This document shows positions 13,901-24,621 of a DNA stretch of 64,000 nt, piece by piece. This DNA comes from Adineta vaga (lineage: Eukaryota; Rotifera). The first letter of the stretch is position 1. Each line of letters begins with the position of its first letter. Under the pieces are notes generated by a model. It worked only from the letters and a program-made list of their open reading frames with translations, ran no database searches and had not been told where the DNA came from. The stretch is taken from contig CP075497.1 of assembly GCA_021613535.1 (NCBI GenBank), forward strand, positions 11,098,001 through 11,162,000, written 5' to 3'. The position numbers and the translations under genes were made by a program.

Positions 13901-16585
13901 TTATACAGTGGATCTCTTTCATATGGTGGTGGGTATGGTGGTGGGTATGGTGGCGGATATGGTCCCGGATATGGATTTACAGCATCTGGTTTACCATCAC
14001 GTGGTATCGGTGGATTCAATCGTGGACTAGGTCGAGCTCCTTATAGACAGTTATTCTAAAAAAAAACCATTTATTAATCGATCAAAATCCCGAATGAATT
14101 AATTAAACATGCAGGAACAAAAACAATAATTCTTATTATTGTTACGCTTTTAACCATCTGTCACTCGTACGAATCTATCAGTGACCGTTACAAACGAGTT
14201 CCTTCTCCTATTCTTTTTTTATCTTTCTCAGATTTTTTATTTACACCTTATTTTAGACACATTTTATACTGACTTGTTCCCATTTTTCTACACATCATTT
14301 TATATTTTCAATAAGTTTCAATTTTTTCATTTGGTGTTGTTGTCTTGTGTCTTTTACTTTTTCATGTTTCTATGTCATTTATTAATCTGTATGGTTCGAA
14401 ACGTACAGACAATTGTATTGTGTCATTTGTATCTTTTTTTGTTGTGCTATGTATGTGTTCTCACTTTGTTAGGTTTTTCCAAATTTTTTTCTTTATATTA
14501 GTATAATAAATCTATATCTAAATTCTCTTTTGTTTTCTTTCGTATCGTTTATTAGTTTGCGTGTTTTATAGTAAAGTTGATTCGATAAGGTGATTGATTA
14601 CTTGTTATTGTTGTTGTATATCGTTGATATTATCATTGAATGGATATTTGATTACTTGTTATCAATGTTAATCGTGTCACTTAGAAGTACTAATTAATAT
14701 CTAATCGTTGATTGAAACTAAGGCTAGATAGTTCATTAATTGGTTAGCATGAACAGGTGTGATTGATGTGTCTGTATACCTTGAATACTTGTTGTAATGA
14801 TATTAGAAAAGAAAATAAGGTCAAACATAGTTAAATCAAAGAGAATATCTTTTTCGCTCGTATTCATTTACAATGATTGACCATCCTCTTTTTTTCTTAT
14901 TGTTTCTAGGCTTGCAATCAATTGATTGTTTTTCATTTGAGTTTCTTAAATGAAAATAACTATCAATTTGAAGTGAAATTAGATGGAATCAATGAAAAAC
15001 AACATAAAAATCAAATAAAAAATGTTCAATTTTTCGTAAGATTCTCTTTCGTTTTTCAATCATAATCTTTCGAAAATATCATATGATTTGACTTTTTTTG
15101 TAGCTCAATACATTCAATCCAGAATATACTCAATTTGAACTTGTCTTTCGTTTCTTTTTCTTAATTTGTGCTATTATAACAACAGTATGTAGATAATCAT
15201 TGATTTTTTTTCTATTAAAATTTGTAATTTTAAGTGTCTTTTCACAAAATCAATGCGACGATTTTCAATGTTGGATTGGTCATTGGAACAACGATGGATG
15301 ATATTTCTTCTCATCGGTCTCATTTTCTATAACGGTAAATAAAGTTCATTTGCAATCAAGAAATATTGACTCGATGAAATTATTTTTTGCGGTCAGAATC
15401 TTAATTTACCTTATCATTGCCATAAAAGGTCACCTTTCTATGAATAAATGATACATTGTATGATACTAAATGAGGTGAGAAAATACTCATTATATAAAAT
15501 GAAATGTAGAACAATATACATATCAATTAGTTATATATACATATATGAATTTTAATTAAAATTAAGTAACCTTTCCGAAGCTAAAGATGACATTAGAAAG
15601 GTCAACAAAAGAGTTAAATCATCACGAAGTATATTCATATTTAGATCCATTTTATCCATTAACATTCTTACTGAATAATTCGTTTCCATCGATTCTTGAT
15701 GGACTTTTACAAGCAACGTTTCTATCAATATTATTACTGTTTTGGCTGAGTGTTTATCATGGCATTCGTCAAGTTTGTTAGTTATTTTAATCTTTCATTT
15801 TTTATCGAATTTTTTCTTCTTTAGAATATTCGTCGATTTGTTCCATTTTATCTTCCAAAAATTATTCTTATCAGTATTCTTTGGATCGTTTCCATTGTAC
15901 TTTCATCTGCACGTATAGCACAAGAATTTCGTGATCCAATGTATAACATAACAATCGATATTCGACAATTTACGGTAGAATTATTTGATAGGAAAGAAAC
16001 TGACTTTATTGAACATGTATTTAGACATTTCGTATTCTCTTTTATGTGGTTGGAATACTTTATATTCTATATTTACTATTCCTTATTATTCGAGCATTTA
16101 GTGAACTTCGAAATACACCTTATTTTGGTAATGAAACTATTCTAGTCTAGACAAATAGATTTCTCAAACATTCGGTTTCTTTTGTTTAGACATTCGTTTA
16201 AAATTTACAACTGTGTTAATGCTTTGCATTGTATGCATCTTAATTGTCATTATTACTCTTCGATATGGTTCAAGTATTATGGAAGAAAATTTCGTTCCTG
16301 AATTAGCATCACATTATAAGAATTCAGTTGAATTTCTAACATTTTACAGTGTTATTAATTTATATATCTATATATTGACATACGTATATGGTCCAACAAA
16401 AAATGCGGCATTTGATTCATTATTTCGTGATAATCCAGCATTTTCCATGCTGAATGATTCAGAAGATGACGTTGTTTACGGGTAATATATACAAAAACAA
16501 ATTTAAGGATAGAAAATAAAGCTTTCTTGTTGATCTATTTAGATCTGATCATGAAGTATCTCGTTTAACTTCAAGTGATAAATAA
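7918..16585 (+). CDS. TMEM181: TMEM181 homologue, 11 exons split by a 6.4-kb intron
   Basis: Multi-pass membrane protein of the TMEM181 family, related to Wntless-type seven-helix proteins. The human protein is known as a host factor for a bacterial genotoxin; its normal role is unclear. Exons are 7918-8067, 8131-8218, 8390-8496, 14910-15035, 15104-15184, 15235-15334, 15645-15772, 15825-15974, 16025-16127, 16190-16481 and 16543-16585, giving 455 residues in frame. The N-terminal signal-anchor reads MRLYALHKRQ with a hydrophobic run, then GPSVIQT. The exons on either side of the large intron join phase 0 to give a C-x4-C pair (MIHCQKQ/ACNQLIV), as in the family. Later marks: NTFNPEY then FRFFF, DPFYPLTF, FWLSVYHGIR, SELRNTPYF, ENFVPELASHY and the C-terminal NPAFSMLNDSEDDVVYGSD. 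Two other genes lie within intron 3. Confidence 0.9.
8527..9006 (-). CDS. small Pro/Val-rich protein nested in TMEM181 intron
   Basis: Single-exon gene for 159 residues, antisense to TMEM181. Residues about 40-110 form a Pro/Val/Arg-rich segment with PDPPPDVIERVVVV, YQVVEVPSKPPP and VIQERVV. The tail is Ser/Pro-rich and ends in a six-proline run and QFNF. The central segment aligns by eye with residues about 150-220 of the plus-strand nested gene (PTPEPDILERVYIRR; PPPRIQERTV), so the two are probably duplicates transcribed away from each other. The Val-Pro repeat style recalls alveolin-type cytoskeletal repeats, but that is only a resemblance. No signal peptide or membrane helix is seen. A TATA-like TATTTAAA (minus strand) lies near 9050, about 45 bases before the ATG. 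Function not recognised. Confidence 0.72.
   Translation of the reverse strand: MAYLYNTVLDVDSSSNHTTFLPCCNTSISIDYQPQHIQEIYYAPEPPPQIQVVRQRLPDPPPDVIERVVVVPQPKQYVYQVVEVPSKPPPVIQERVVHQSPSAPLCGGTYHVKVPPKTNGQATRVVKSTSGLVPSTSFTQPTKVIYSSSPPPPPPQFNF
9007..10761. promoter_or_regulatory. shared upstream region of the divergent nested gene pair
   Basis: About 1.75 kb between the two divergent ATGs. On the plus side there is a TATAAAT at about 10237, followed some 30 bases later by the probable start of transcription. A TTTTAG/GTGAGC donor is at about 10320. An acceptor, CCCACACAG, ends at 10759, so the plus gene probably has a 5'-UTR intron of about 440 bases. The (TA)n tract at 10645-10663 lies in that intron. 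No coding sequence seen. Confidence 0.55.
10762..14059 (+). CDS. repetitive Gly-, Gln/His-, VPVP- and CCPPPPM-rich structural protein (956 aa)
   Basis: Seven coding exons (10762-12752, 12820-12871, 12949-13025, 13097-13190, 13282-13622, 13682-13753, 13816-14059) give 956 residues in frame. Order of regions: a Ser/Thr/Gly/Tyr N terminus without a signal peptide; a charged Pro-rich domain (PTPEPDILERV, EIVEEIIEE, PPPRIQERTV, VVRKVIRVPP) at about 135-215; Gln/His-rich GYGPQQQ repeats; long GGFGG/GLG glycine loops; a Cys-Pro region (CPMPCPPMH, then PCPVPVPQ repeats); nine CCPPPPM units; and a Gly/Tyr C terminus ending in a GGGYG run and RQLF. Gly loops flanking Cys/Pro cross-linkable repeats are typical of keratin-, loricrin- or cuticle-like proteins. 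Absence of a signal peptide favours an intracellular scaffold, such as the rotifer integument lamina, but that is inference. Confidence 0.82.
13404..13592 (+). repeat. 21-bp coding tandem repeat, nine CCPPPPM units
   Basis: Nine in-frame 21-bp units are counted from successive ATG codons at about 13417, 13438, 13459, 13480, 13501, 13522 and onward to about 13584. Unit 4 is followed by Phe in place of Cys. The last three units use CCA/CCG/CCC proline codons where the first six use CCT, so the array shows two sub-batches. The reverse strand gives a long open GGGGQHIG frame that is only a shadow. Confidence 0.9.
14060..14909. other. 3' part of TMEM181 intron 3
   Basis: T-rich, about 850 bases. 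Holds the 3' UTR of the nested structural gene (AATAAA at about 14505) and the TMEM181 acceptor. No other gene seen. Confidence 0.6.
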
Positions 16586-16985
16586 ACATCTCCTACTTCT
16601 AATTCGAACATTTTATTTCATGTCTTTCATTTTCATTTTTTAACATTATCTCTATTTTGATTGAAAGTCAATTCATCGGATGATGATTAAAAGTCTTACT
16701 CATGATTTTAATTAACTTTCGATCAAAATAGGTATAATTCTTTTTCTTTAATCTAATTCCAAAAATAAAAATTTTCATAATCAGTTCTACAATTTTTATC
16801 CAACTCACTTTTGAAGTCTGTTAATCAAATATGTAAATATTTTGTTGATAAACAACAATACTGAAAATATCCTATGATTTTATAGTTTAATTAAATACGC
16901 ACACACAGTCAACAATTTTAACGTATGAAATCTTATAGAAAATCTTTCACTTATCGTCATATATACATTAAAAACAATTTTTTCA
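16586..16985. other. convergent intergenic, TMEM181 and minus-strand neighbour
   Basis: About 400 bases of AT-rich sequence where two genes end tail to tail; 3' UTRs expected. Nothing else seen. Confidence 0.6.
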
Positions 16986-18403
16986 CTAAAGTTCATCATT
17001 ATTAATAGTTTGCACAAGAGTTGTAGTACCATTGGCATCAGTGGCAACAGCAGTATTATGTCTTTCATTATTATCGTCATTATCATCATCATCATTAGAT
17101 AGACTATCGACTGATTTAATACGTCCTGTAAATGTTCGATAATTTCCATTTTTTTCAAATGTATCCGATTTATATCCCGAAATATACCGAGGATTTTTAG
17201 TAATTCCATGTTTTTTTCTATGACGTGGCGAGAGTGAAGCGTTATTTGTTGATAGTTGCGTTTCATCAATGGTTGATTTTTTCGTAAAATAACCAAATGG
17301 ACGTACCGGTGGAAAGATATAATTTGTTGTTATTGGCGTTTGTTGATGTTGAAATTGATAAATAGCTGTATCCATGCGATCCGTACTGGAATTGAATGGA
17401 TCAATAATCGTTAATTTATTACAAACACATAATTGTTTTTCTGTGCGCATTAAACTTTTTTCACGTGTATCTTGAATTCGTCTTTCATGAGAATTGATTT
17501 CCGGTGTATGTTGGGATTGATTGCCAAAGAAATTCAATCGATGTCGATGTTGTTCTGGAGAATTTAAAGGATATTGTTGTAATATTGATACATCAGGATT
17601 ATCAGTATTAGTATGTTGTTCTCGTGTTCGAGGTTGAGAAAAAAGTCCTTGATGGTTCGTGGATATTTTACGTGTTCTTGGCAATAGTGTTGGCAATGTT
17701 GGAGTTTTAAAACGATATTCAGTTAAAGCTTGTGGTTGACGTTCTTGTTGTTGAGACTTAGGTGCTGCAACTCGATCATGTCTGGAAATATTAATTGAAA
17801 CACATGTTGAAGGACTCAAAGGATAATCTATTGGATGACGAACAACTTGATGTTCAGCTGGACGAAATCGTTTGATAAGATCATCAACTGCACCAACACG
17901 TACCGCATTGCCTTCAACACCATTTAAATCTTCATTAGCTAAAGTTTTCATTGCTTCGGTTGACAATGTCATTGTTGGTGGTTGTCGTAGAAATGATTTT
18001 GTTGTTCCTGTGCTTGTCGACGGTAGGACTGAACTAATGATATCACTGGCTTCGAAATTGATATGATTTTGTGGTGAAGAATATTGTTGATTTCGTTGAT
18101 GACGATATTGACGACCATTCATTTCACGTAAGGTATCAATATTTAGATCTGATTTCATTCGAAGTTTATAGGCGAGTCGATCGAGTGTTAATGAATTTTT
18201 CGAATCATTCAATAATTGATGAAAAGCAAGTGTAGATGATTCTTGTGTTGGAATCGGACGATTCGAATGTGTTAAACTGTGAGATGCTCTTGGAAAATAT
18301 GGTTTATTCATTGAATATTCACGATATGGATTAGAACTAAAATAATGCTCGAATCGATCTAAACTTTCTTCACTTAATGAATTTCGTGCCATACTCAATA
18401 AAT
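16986..18403 (-). CDS. predicted disordered Ser/Thr/Gln/Asn-rich protein, family not recognised
   Basis: One long open exon. The first ATG is at 18390-18392, giving about 468 residues (MARNSLSEESLDRFEHYFSS at the start). The sequence is low in hydrophobic residues, with Arg/His/Gln/Ser-rich stretches, an acidic run (SNDDDDNDDNNE) near the end and a C terminus of NNDEL. No signal peptide, membrane helix or known domain was recognised. An acceptor-like TATATTCTTTAG lies just 11 bases before the ATG (junction at 18403/18404), so either a 5'-UTR intron or a spliced-leader site precedes the start, or more coding exons lie upstream. No function is assigned. Confidence 0.7.
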
Positions 18404-18885
18404 CTAAAGAATATAACAAATATGAATAAATTCGATTGATAAACTATTCGCAACGTGAGAATTAGTTTCAAACATTACAATTAAGTATTTTTATAACAAA
18501 AATATAATATTTATTAGTTCAAATATCACAAGTTTGTAAAAAAGATTTACTTTCATGTCGAAAAAAAATTGTTTGTATCGTTATTAGTCGACCTGTAGTC
18601 ACAACGGCGCTGTCTGTCACTCTGCCATGACGATTATGATAAACATTACATTGTAAGTGTGTGTACACAGGAAAAAAGGATCTTGACAAACATGAGAAGA
18701 AAGAAAATGGATAATTGAAAGATGTCGAATAAGAAAAGTAAAAAAGTTTCTTTAATATGCCCATCGGACGTATAGGTAATGCATAAAATAGAGAGAGAGA
18801 GCGAGAGAGTAAAAAAGAAAAGAACTTTATTAAATTTTTCTAAATAAAAGAAAAGAAAAAGAATTTTTCATTTTTTTTTTAATAT
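18404..18885. other. intergenic, disordered-protein gene to Ly6 gene
   Basis: About 480 bases, with a GA-rich simple repeat at about 18791-18810 and poly-A/T runs. It is the expected promoter of the minus-strand gene to the left and 3' UTR of the Ly6 gene. The 18519-18764 open frame has no recognisable features. Confidence 0.55.
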
Positions 18886-19272
18886 TTAATAATTTAATCG
18901 AAGAAAACTGTGAAAAACAATGAGAAAGTAAATGACCCATTTTGATGAACTAATCCATGATGTTCGATTACATAAATCATTTGTACAACATGTTTGACTA
19001 ATAATTGATCCGATATTAATATCCGGAATAAAAGCACAACGTTTTTCTCCACAACCACGTTTTAATTGACCACCAGTAATTGCTTTCCAACAAAGTTTCG
19101 TATTTAAACATTCAATTTCTTGAACATTTCCATCGCCAACATTTTCCGCAGGATTTAAACAAGGATCATTCGAATATTTCTTACTTCCCGTCTTGCCCAC
19201 ACATGAATAACAACGAATTCCAAACACGATTTGAATGTGAAATAAAACGAGAAGATATATGTATAATCTCAT
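18886..19272 (-). CDS. Ly6/uPAR (three-finger) GPI-anchored-type surface protein
   Basis: 128 residues, single exon. Residues 1-18 form a signal peptide (hydrophobic core YLLVLFHIQIVFG). The mature part begins IRCYSCVG, the usual first two cysteines of a Ly6 domain. About ten cysteines follow, and the domain closes with CCTNDLCN, the diagnostic CCxxDxCN end. The last 20 residues are hydrophobic (WVIYFLIVFHSFL), fitting a GPI-attachment signal. Members modulate receptors and channels or septate junctions; which role applies here cannot be told. Spacing and length are normal for the family. Confidence 0.88.
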   Translation of the reverse strand: MRLYIYLLVLFHIQIVFGIRCYSCVGKTGSKKYSNDPCLNPAENVGDGNVQEIECLNTKLCWKAITGGQLKRGCGEKRCAFIPDINIGSIISQTCCTNDLCNRTSWISSSKWVIYFLIVFHSFLRLNY

Positions 19273-20507
19273 TGTGTTTTATTTTACTTGTGTACATAAA
19301 TAAACACGTGAAAAGCAACAATGAAAAAAGAAAACACCTTGATAGAACGAAGAAAGAAAAACAAAAAGGTTTTTCTCTTTTACTCAATCGAAGTTATATA
19401 ATCCTTACGTGTCAAATATTCACTCATATTTTATTGGATTGTATTGATTTGATCATAAGATGATCGATTGATTTTTTTATCAAAAGAAATTGCTCATTTA
19501 ATGAAGAAGACAATAGTCATATCTTATCTTTCGAACCTCACGTTTGTATTCATTTTCTTAGTATTGAATCATCATATTAGTCATTAAATTCAACGAATTG
19601 CTATTTAACCGGAATTGTAATTTATGCTATTTCATCATCGAATGCATACATATTACGAAAGAGAAAGTATACACATATTTAATATGATTAAAGTAAATAG
19701 AAAAGAGAGAATATTGTTCTGATTTCCGTCGTATGTCAATAAATTTAATCTTTCGTTATCAGCAATTGCCTCGAAGCGATCGTCTATTTGCTTTTGAATT
19801 GACAGTCTTCGAAAAGATTTCATCTTTGATGTTTTTCTGTGAAATTCATTGACTTTCTTTTTTCATCTCAAATATTATTATTATTTTTTAGACCATCTTT
19901 TCATAACAGATTAATCAACTTGTTCAAAGATGAAGAAGAAGAAGAAGCCATCAGTTATTTCCAATATATAACCTTGACAAGCATGACGTTTTTTTTTTCT
20001 TCTTCTTCTTCGTTTTCATCAAATTTCAAAAAAAAATATATTAAATCTGTTAGTTTTCTCACCATATCACTGATAGGATCAAGTGTTCTGATAACTGTGC
20101 TCACGTTTATTCGTCGATAAGATTTGACTAGTAGAAGCAAGTACACGTGTCTATGTCGATTTCCTTTTCATCTATGATATTCTTTAAAGTATATCGATTA
20201 CTGAAAGACATGAACATACAATTATAAGATCGAATAGAAAAAGAGCCGAAGGCGTGGTTACTAAACAGTATATCGGAAAGTACTAATCGTTGTTCTCTTC
20301 CGCCTTTGATATCTACTCATATTGATCCATATTGTCAAAGATCAAATAAGGTTAGAAGTTCGAATATTATACATGATTATTTTAATACTTTATTTAAACT
20401 AAAATTTCACACTCATATTGCTCTTTTACAAGTTTCTTCGCGCTCTCTCTCTTTCTCTCTCTTTGGCTTTGTTTTCGTATAATAAAGATAAGAAAAAAAA
20501 AGACAAA
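19273..20507. other. intergenic, Ly6 gene to PTF1A 3' end
   Basis: About 1.2 kb, AT-rich, with a (GAA)n run near 19931 and (TTC)n near 19999. Open frames here are low complexity. It presumably includes the Ly6 promoter and PTF1A 3' UTR. No gene seen. Confidence 0.55.
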
Positions 20508-23350
20508 TTAAAATGAAAACATTGTTTGATATTCAGGTATATGATGATGATGATGGTGATGATAATGATCGAATGAATGATTTGTTGAATAATAATTCAT
20601 ATGAGGATCAATACTAACAGCAGTCATCATTGGTGGAGGAAGATGTTGAGCATAAACATCGAATAATTGATGATGTTGTTGAATGTCATTCGATGATGAA
20701 TCGGAAGATGATTGTTGTTCACTACCAATTGATGTTGCCATCGATCTCAATCGTTCATACCAAACATGATCGTCTTCATAAATTGTTGTCTGCTGTTGTT
20801 GCTGCTGCTGCTGCTGTTGTTGTTGTTGATGATGATGATGAGGATTATTATAAAGAGGCAAGAAATCATTGCCATTGATTGACATTTCCCATTGTGATGA
20901 AATATGTTGTAAATGATTGACATTTAAACCATTTAAATTTACATTTTCTTCTTCATCTTCACGATGATGACGTTGATGATGATGATGACGATGATGATCA
21001 TCGTCATCTTCACTATTATCACTATGATGAACAGATACAGTTAAATGATTATTTCTTGTTGACAAAGTCATTGGGATTGTTGAACATGCTGGTGATGTTG
21101 AAGTATGATTTGAATTCGATGTGGGAAGCATTTCAGGTATCCAAACATTTGCAGAAACAACTATTATATCCGAATGATAGATATTACATCCAGGAGCAAC
21201 AGTAGATGCATGATGAACCAAATGATGAAATGATGAATCATACCATGATAAAGAATGACCTATAATCATTTGTCCTTAAAACAAAACAAAGAAAAATTCA
21301 ATTCATTAGATATACCTTTTGTTTTTCTCTATTCAACGGTAAGAATAAACAAGCCATAGGCAATAACAGCAAATAATCCGTTATGTATACATATCTTTCT
21401 CTCTCTCCCTCTTTCTGTCTTTTTTTTCTTCTCTTCCGATACCGGTTAGGATCATTGAAAGATGATGGGCCACTTTTCACTCTTTTAAGTTATTGGATAG
21501 ACAACTTGATTTTTTGCCCTATCATTGTATGAGTTTTGATATTGAGAAATAAAAACATACATCATATCAAACAAAACAGCGGTAGACACTCATCGATTAG
21601 TGAAGAGGAACTAGTTTGAATGATGTAATAATCACTAACGAGCAAACAAGAACAAGCAACTAATTGAAAGCGGCATCGATTCTTTTATACTTTGTTTTTT
21701 ATAGTCACAAAATTAACTAAAAGCAAATGAGATACGTGATGATTTACTTCTATCGGTTAGTGTCATTCTAGTAAAAGATCAAATGTAGATGTACAAAGAA
21801 CAAGAGAAAATTTGACCGACTGATTCTAATGACTATTATATATTTTGTATGATAAATGGGCGGAGGCACGCGACCACTGGCCAGCTGGGACAATAGGAAA
21901 AGGAAAAAGAATCAAGTAGAACATCTTTATTTTGAGACGAGAAAACAATTCTCATTAGCTTGAAATGATGATAAATGGATTTGAAGTGGAAACGATAGAT
22001 AGATAGATAGATAGATACTTATTTAGTTTATAGACGAACAGATAGAATAAACACTTTTCATTTTCATTTTTATTCTTCATGTCATTGTCTCCGGCAGCTG
22101 ATTTTTTATATTACTAATTCGTTTTTCTCAAGTGTATTGAATCATCATCATCATCATTTGTCCATTTTTTCGACTAAATTGTTTGCTTCCTTTTTGTTTC
22201 AATCTGTTTATATTTGAACACACACTTCTATTCGATTTCGTCTGATTGGCAAACAAAACTTCGAGACAAATGATGATGATAATAATATTATCATCAACAC
22301 ATTCACACTATTTCAAGTGTTCGATTGGCAATATCTTATTTTTTCTTGCCTTAAGTCAACTCAGTCAGCAACACGAAAAAACAACGAAGTATCCCCTAAA
22401 GAGAACTTAACAAAAAGAATAACTACTGTTTTCTAACAAAACATGAAAACATCGTGTCTAGTTTCTTGTTTTACACATGTATCAACGTATGTCAATGATT
22501 AGATAGTTTTTCAATTTAAATAAACATATAAGCACATGTGTGTGTGTGTGTATTCGAAAGGATAAGAAAAATAATTCACCGATTTGTTTGATCAATAAGA
22601 ATACTTTATTCCGACTGGTTACTTATATAAGAGTCATAGAAAATGTGTCTGATCTGTTAACGCTTATTAAGTTGATAACTAATGATCTACCTATATCTTA
22701 CCTTCATTAGTTTCTTCATTTGTTATTGGTGTACAATCAAGAATAATCTTTTTTTTTGTTAAAGCTGGACAATTATTTCCATGAGGATGAGATGGATGTG
22801 AACGAAAACGATGCGATGGTTGTGGTAATGGATGAATTGAATCCGTTTGAGATGTACTACTCAATAGACGATTGAGAAATGAAATATAATCAATTGCTAA
22901 ACGAAGGGTATCAACTTTGGATAAACGTTTTTCATAAGGATGTACAGGTATATGTGTACGTAAACCTTCAAAAGCATCATTGATTGATTGCATACGTTTT
23001 CTTTCACGTAGATTAGCTGCATGTCGTTGACCATGATTATTATTTTGATAATCAGTTTCATTGAGATCATCCATATCAAATGTATCGAATGCATCATAAG
23101 AATGAATTGATTTGGATGATCGTTTAAGATTTGATCGTTTCTTAACGGGAAGAGATTTTCGACCATTTTTAATTGAAATTCGTTTGGAAATTGGTGAACG
23201 TGGAGAGTATTTTTTTGATAATGTTGATCGACGCGTAGGATTGCCATAATCAACTAACATTTCATCTTCATCAAATTCATCACTTTCATGATCAGAAAAA
23301 CTCTTCGAACTTGAAGGCATTTGACCAGTTTGATTTAATAATAAACGCAT
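20508..23350 (-). CDS. PTF1A: PTF1A-type bHLH transcription factor, two exons
   Basis: Nuclear bHLH factor of the PTF1A (p48/Fer1) class, which pairs with E-proteins and RBPJ in animals to specify neural and digestive cells. Exon 1 (23350-22702) and exon 2 (21274-20508) join in phase 1 to give about 471 residues. The bHLH is at about 108-160: [20 protein letters not shown], then [20 protein letters not shown]. Exon 2 begins with [10 protein letters not shown] and has VWIPEM, matching the conserved PTF1A C-terminal motifs (GHSLSW; KVWTPE), which separate it from other bHLH classes. The N terminus is acidic then basic. Exon 2 also has His, Asp and a Gln13 run plus HHHHHHH near the end. The chosen ATG is at 23348-23350; an upstream in-frame Met would add an Arg run coded by a CTT repeat and is less likely. 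Confidence 0.9.
21275..22701 (-). other. 1.43-kb intron of PTF1A
   Basis: GTAAGA donor (minus) ending the first exon at 22702 and a TTTTAAG acceptor before 21274. It contains a (GATA)5-type microsatellite at about 21996-22016 and a short (TG)n tract near 22540. It is more than 20 times the usual intron length here, so it may carry regulatory sequence. No coding frame recognised. Confidence 0.75.
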
Positions 23351-24621
23351 TGATAGAATATTTGTGTTTGATAAAAGGAAAAAGTCGTTTGAATAATCTA
23401 ATCTTTTTTCTTGCTCTCTCTCTCTTCTTCTTCTTCTTCTTCTTCTCTCTATTGCAAGCAATAACAATAATATCGATGCAAATATAAGAGAGCGAGAAAG
23501 AACGAATAACGGAATAGAATCGCGAAGAAAATAATAACCAATAGGAAAACATTAGAAGCGATAATTTATCGATGTAGATTGAAAAAGAAGAAAAAAAACA
23601 GAAAGAAGAAAAAGAAAATTTAAGGTGTTTACTGATGACGTTTGATTTTTCTATGGATCATTTAATATAGAAAAAGAAAACAAAATGACAGAGAAATGAT
23701 TTTTATTCATCCTATTATATAAAATCTTTGGGCAGATTTTTCTCGTTCACATAAACCTTTTCAAATAGATGTTTCTTCTTTTGCCAAGAAAAAAAATAAA
23801 TCCGGTCGTATTCCCATCGATTAATTAATCAAAACCATGAATCATTTTAATATAGAAAAGAAAATGATTTCATCATCATTCATTATTCGAATGTTTTTAC
23901 CTGAGCTTATGTTTAGCGATGCTTGATTGCTTTTCTCAATACTGATGATACGTATGTGTATATGATTGAAATTAAACAACACTCAAGATTGAATGTAGAA
24001 CGTATGCACGAGTCTGCTTGAGGGCAACAAATTTGTCAATGGAGAAAAAGATCAACGACCGTAAGTAACATCGAACTGATCATATAGTTGTTAATCTCTT
24101 CATGAACAATACATGAATTACGTATGATATACGAATAAGTGGGATGGATAACAATGAATGTGTCATATCAGATTTGATTTTTTACTTTTCTCTTCATCAT
24201 TCAAGTGTTTGACTATAGATTGCAGGTGGGTGGAACAAGGAACAGTTAATTAAAAAGAAGCAAGAATTCTTTTATTTGAGCTTATGAATACAAAAGGAAA
24301 ACGACAGCTGGTTATATCGACTAAATGACAACTAATCATATGTTTACTAAATGGTATTGTTATTTCAATGTGAACATGACTATACTTTGTTAACGGATAA
24401 TTTACCTAAGCAATATACATAGCTGTTCGTCTTTCGTTTCTTGACAAACAATATTAGTTGTCAATTGAAAAAATATCAGGAGAACGACGTTTTGTAATTA
24501 AGAATTGAATAGGGAAAGAAAACGTTTTCAATGTTGATAGAAATATAGAAAGAATAGATTGCTTTGATTGGTTTGAAATATATTTCTCTTATCAGAATTG
24601 ATTCAAAGAATCTTTTTTTCT
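23351..24621. other. upstream region of PTF1A
   Basis: About 1.27 kb between the PTF1A start and the 3' end of the B-box gene. (CTT)n lies at about 23428-23448 in the likely 5' UTR. No gene seen. It likely includes PTF1A control sequence. Confidence 0.5.

Larger units (their letters stand above)
8497..14909 (+). other. 6413-bp intron 3 of TMEM181, carrying two nested genes
   Basis: The donor is GTTAGT at 8497 and the acceptor is TTTCTAG ending at 14909. Almost every other intron of the window is 48-70 nt. The intron contains a minus-strand gene (8527-9006) starting 30 bases inside the donor and a plus-strand gene (10762-14059) ending 850 bases before the acceptor. Confidence 0.85.

Noticed and set aside
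16986-17000. C-terminal NDEL as an ER-retention signal
   Set aside because: The protein has no signal peptide and looks disordered and cytosolic or nuclear, so the match is likely chance.
19839-20120. Open frame between the Ly6 and PTF1A genes
   Set aside because: Poly-Phe/Ser from T-rich simple repeats; no motif or splice support.
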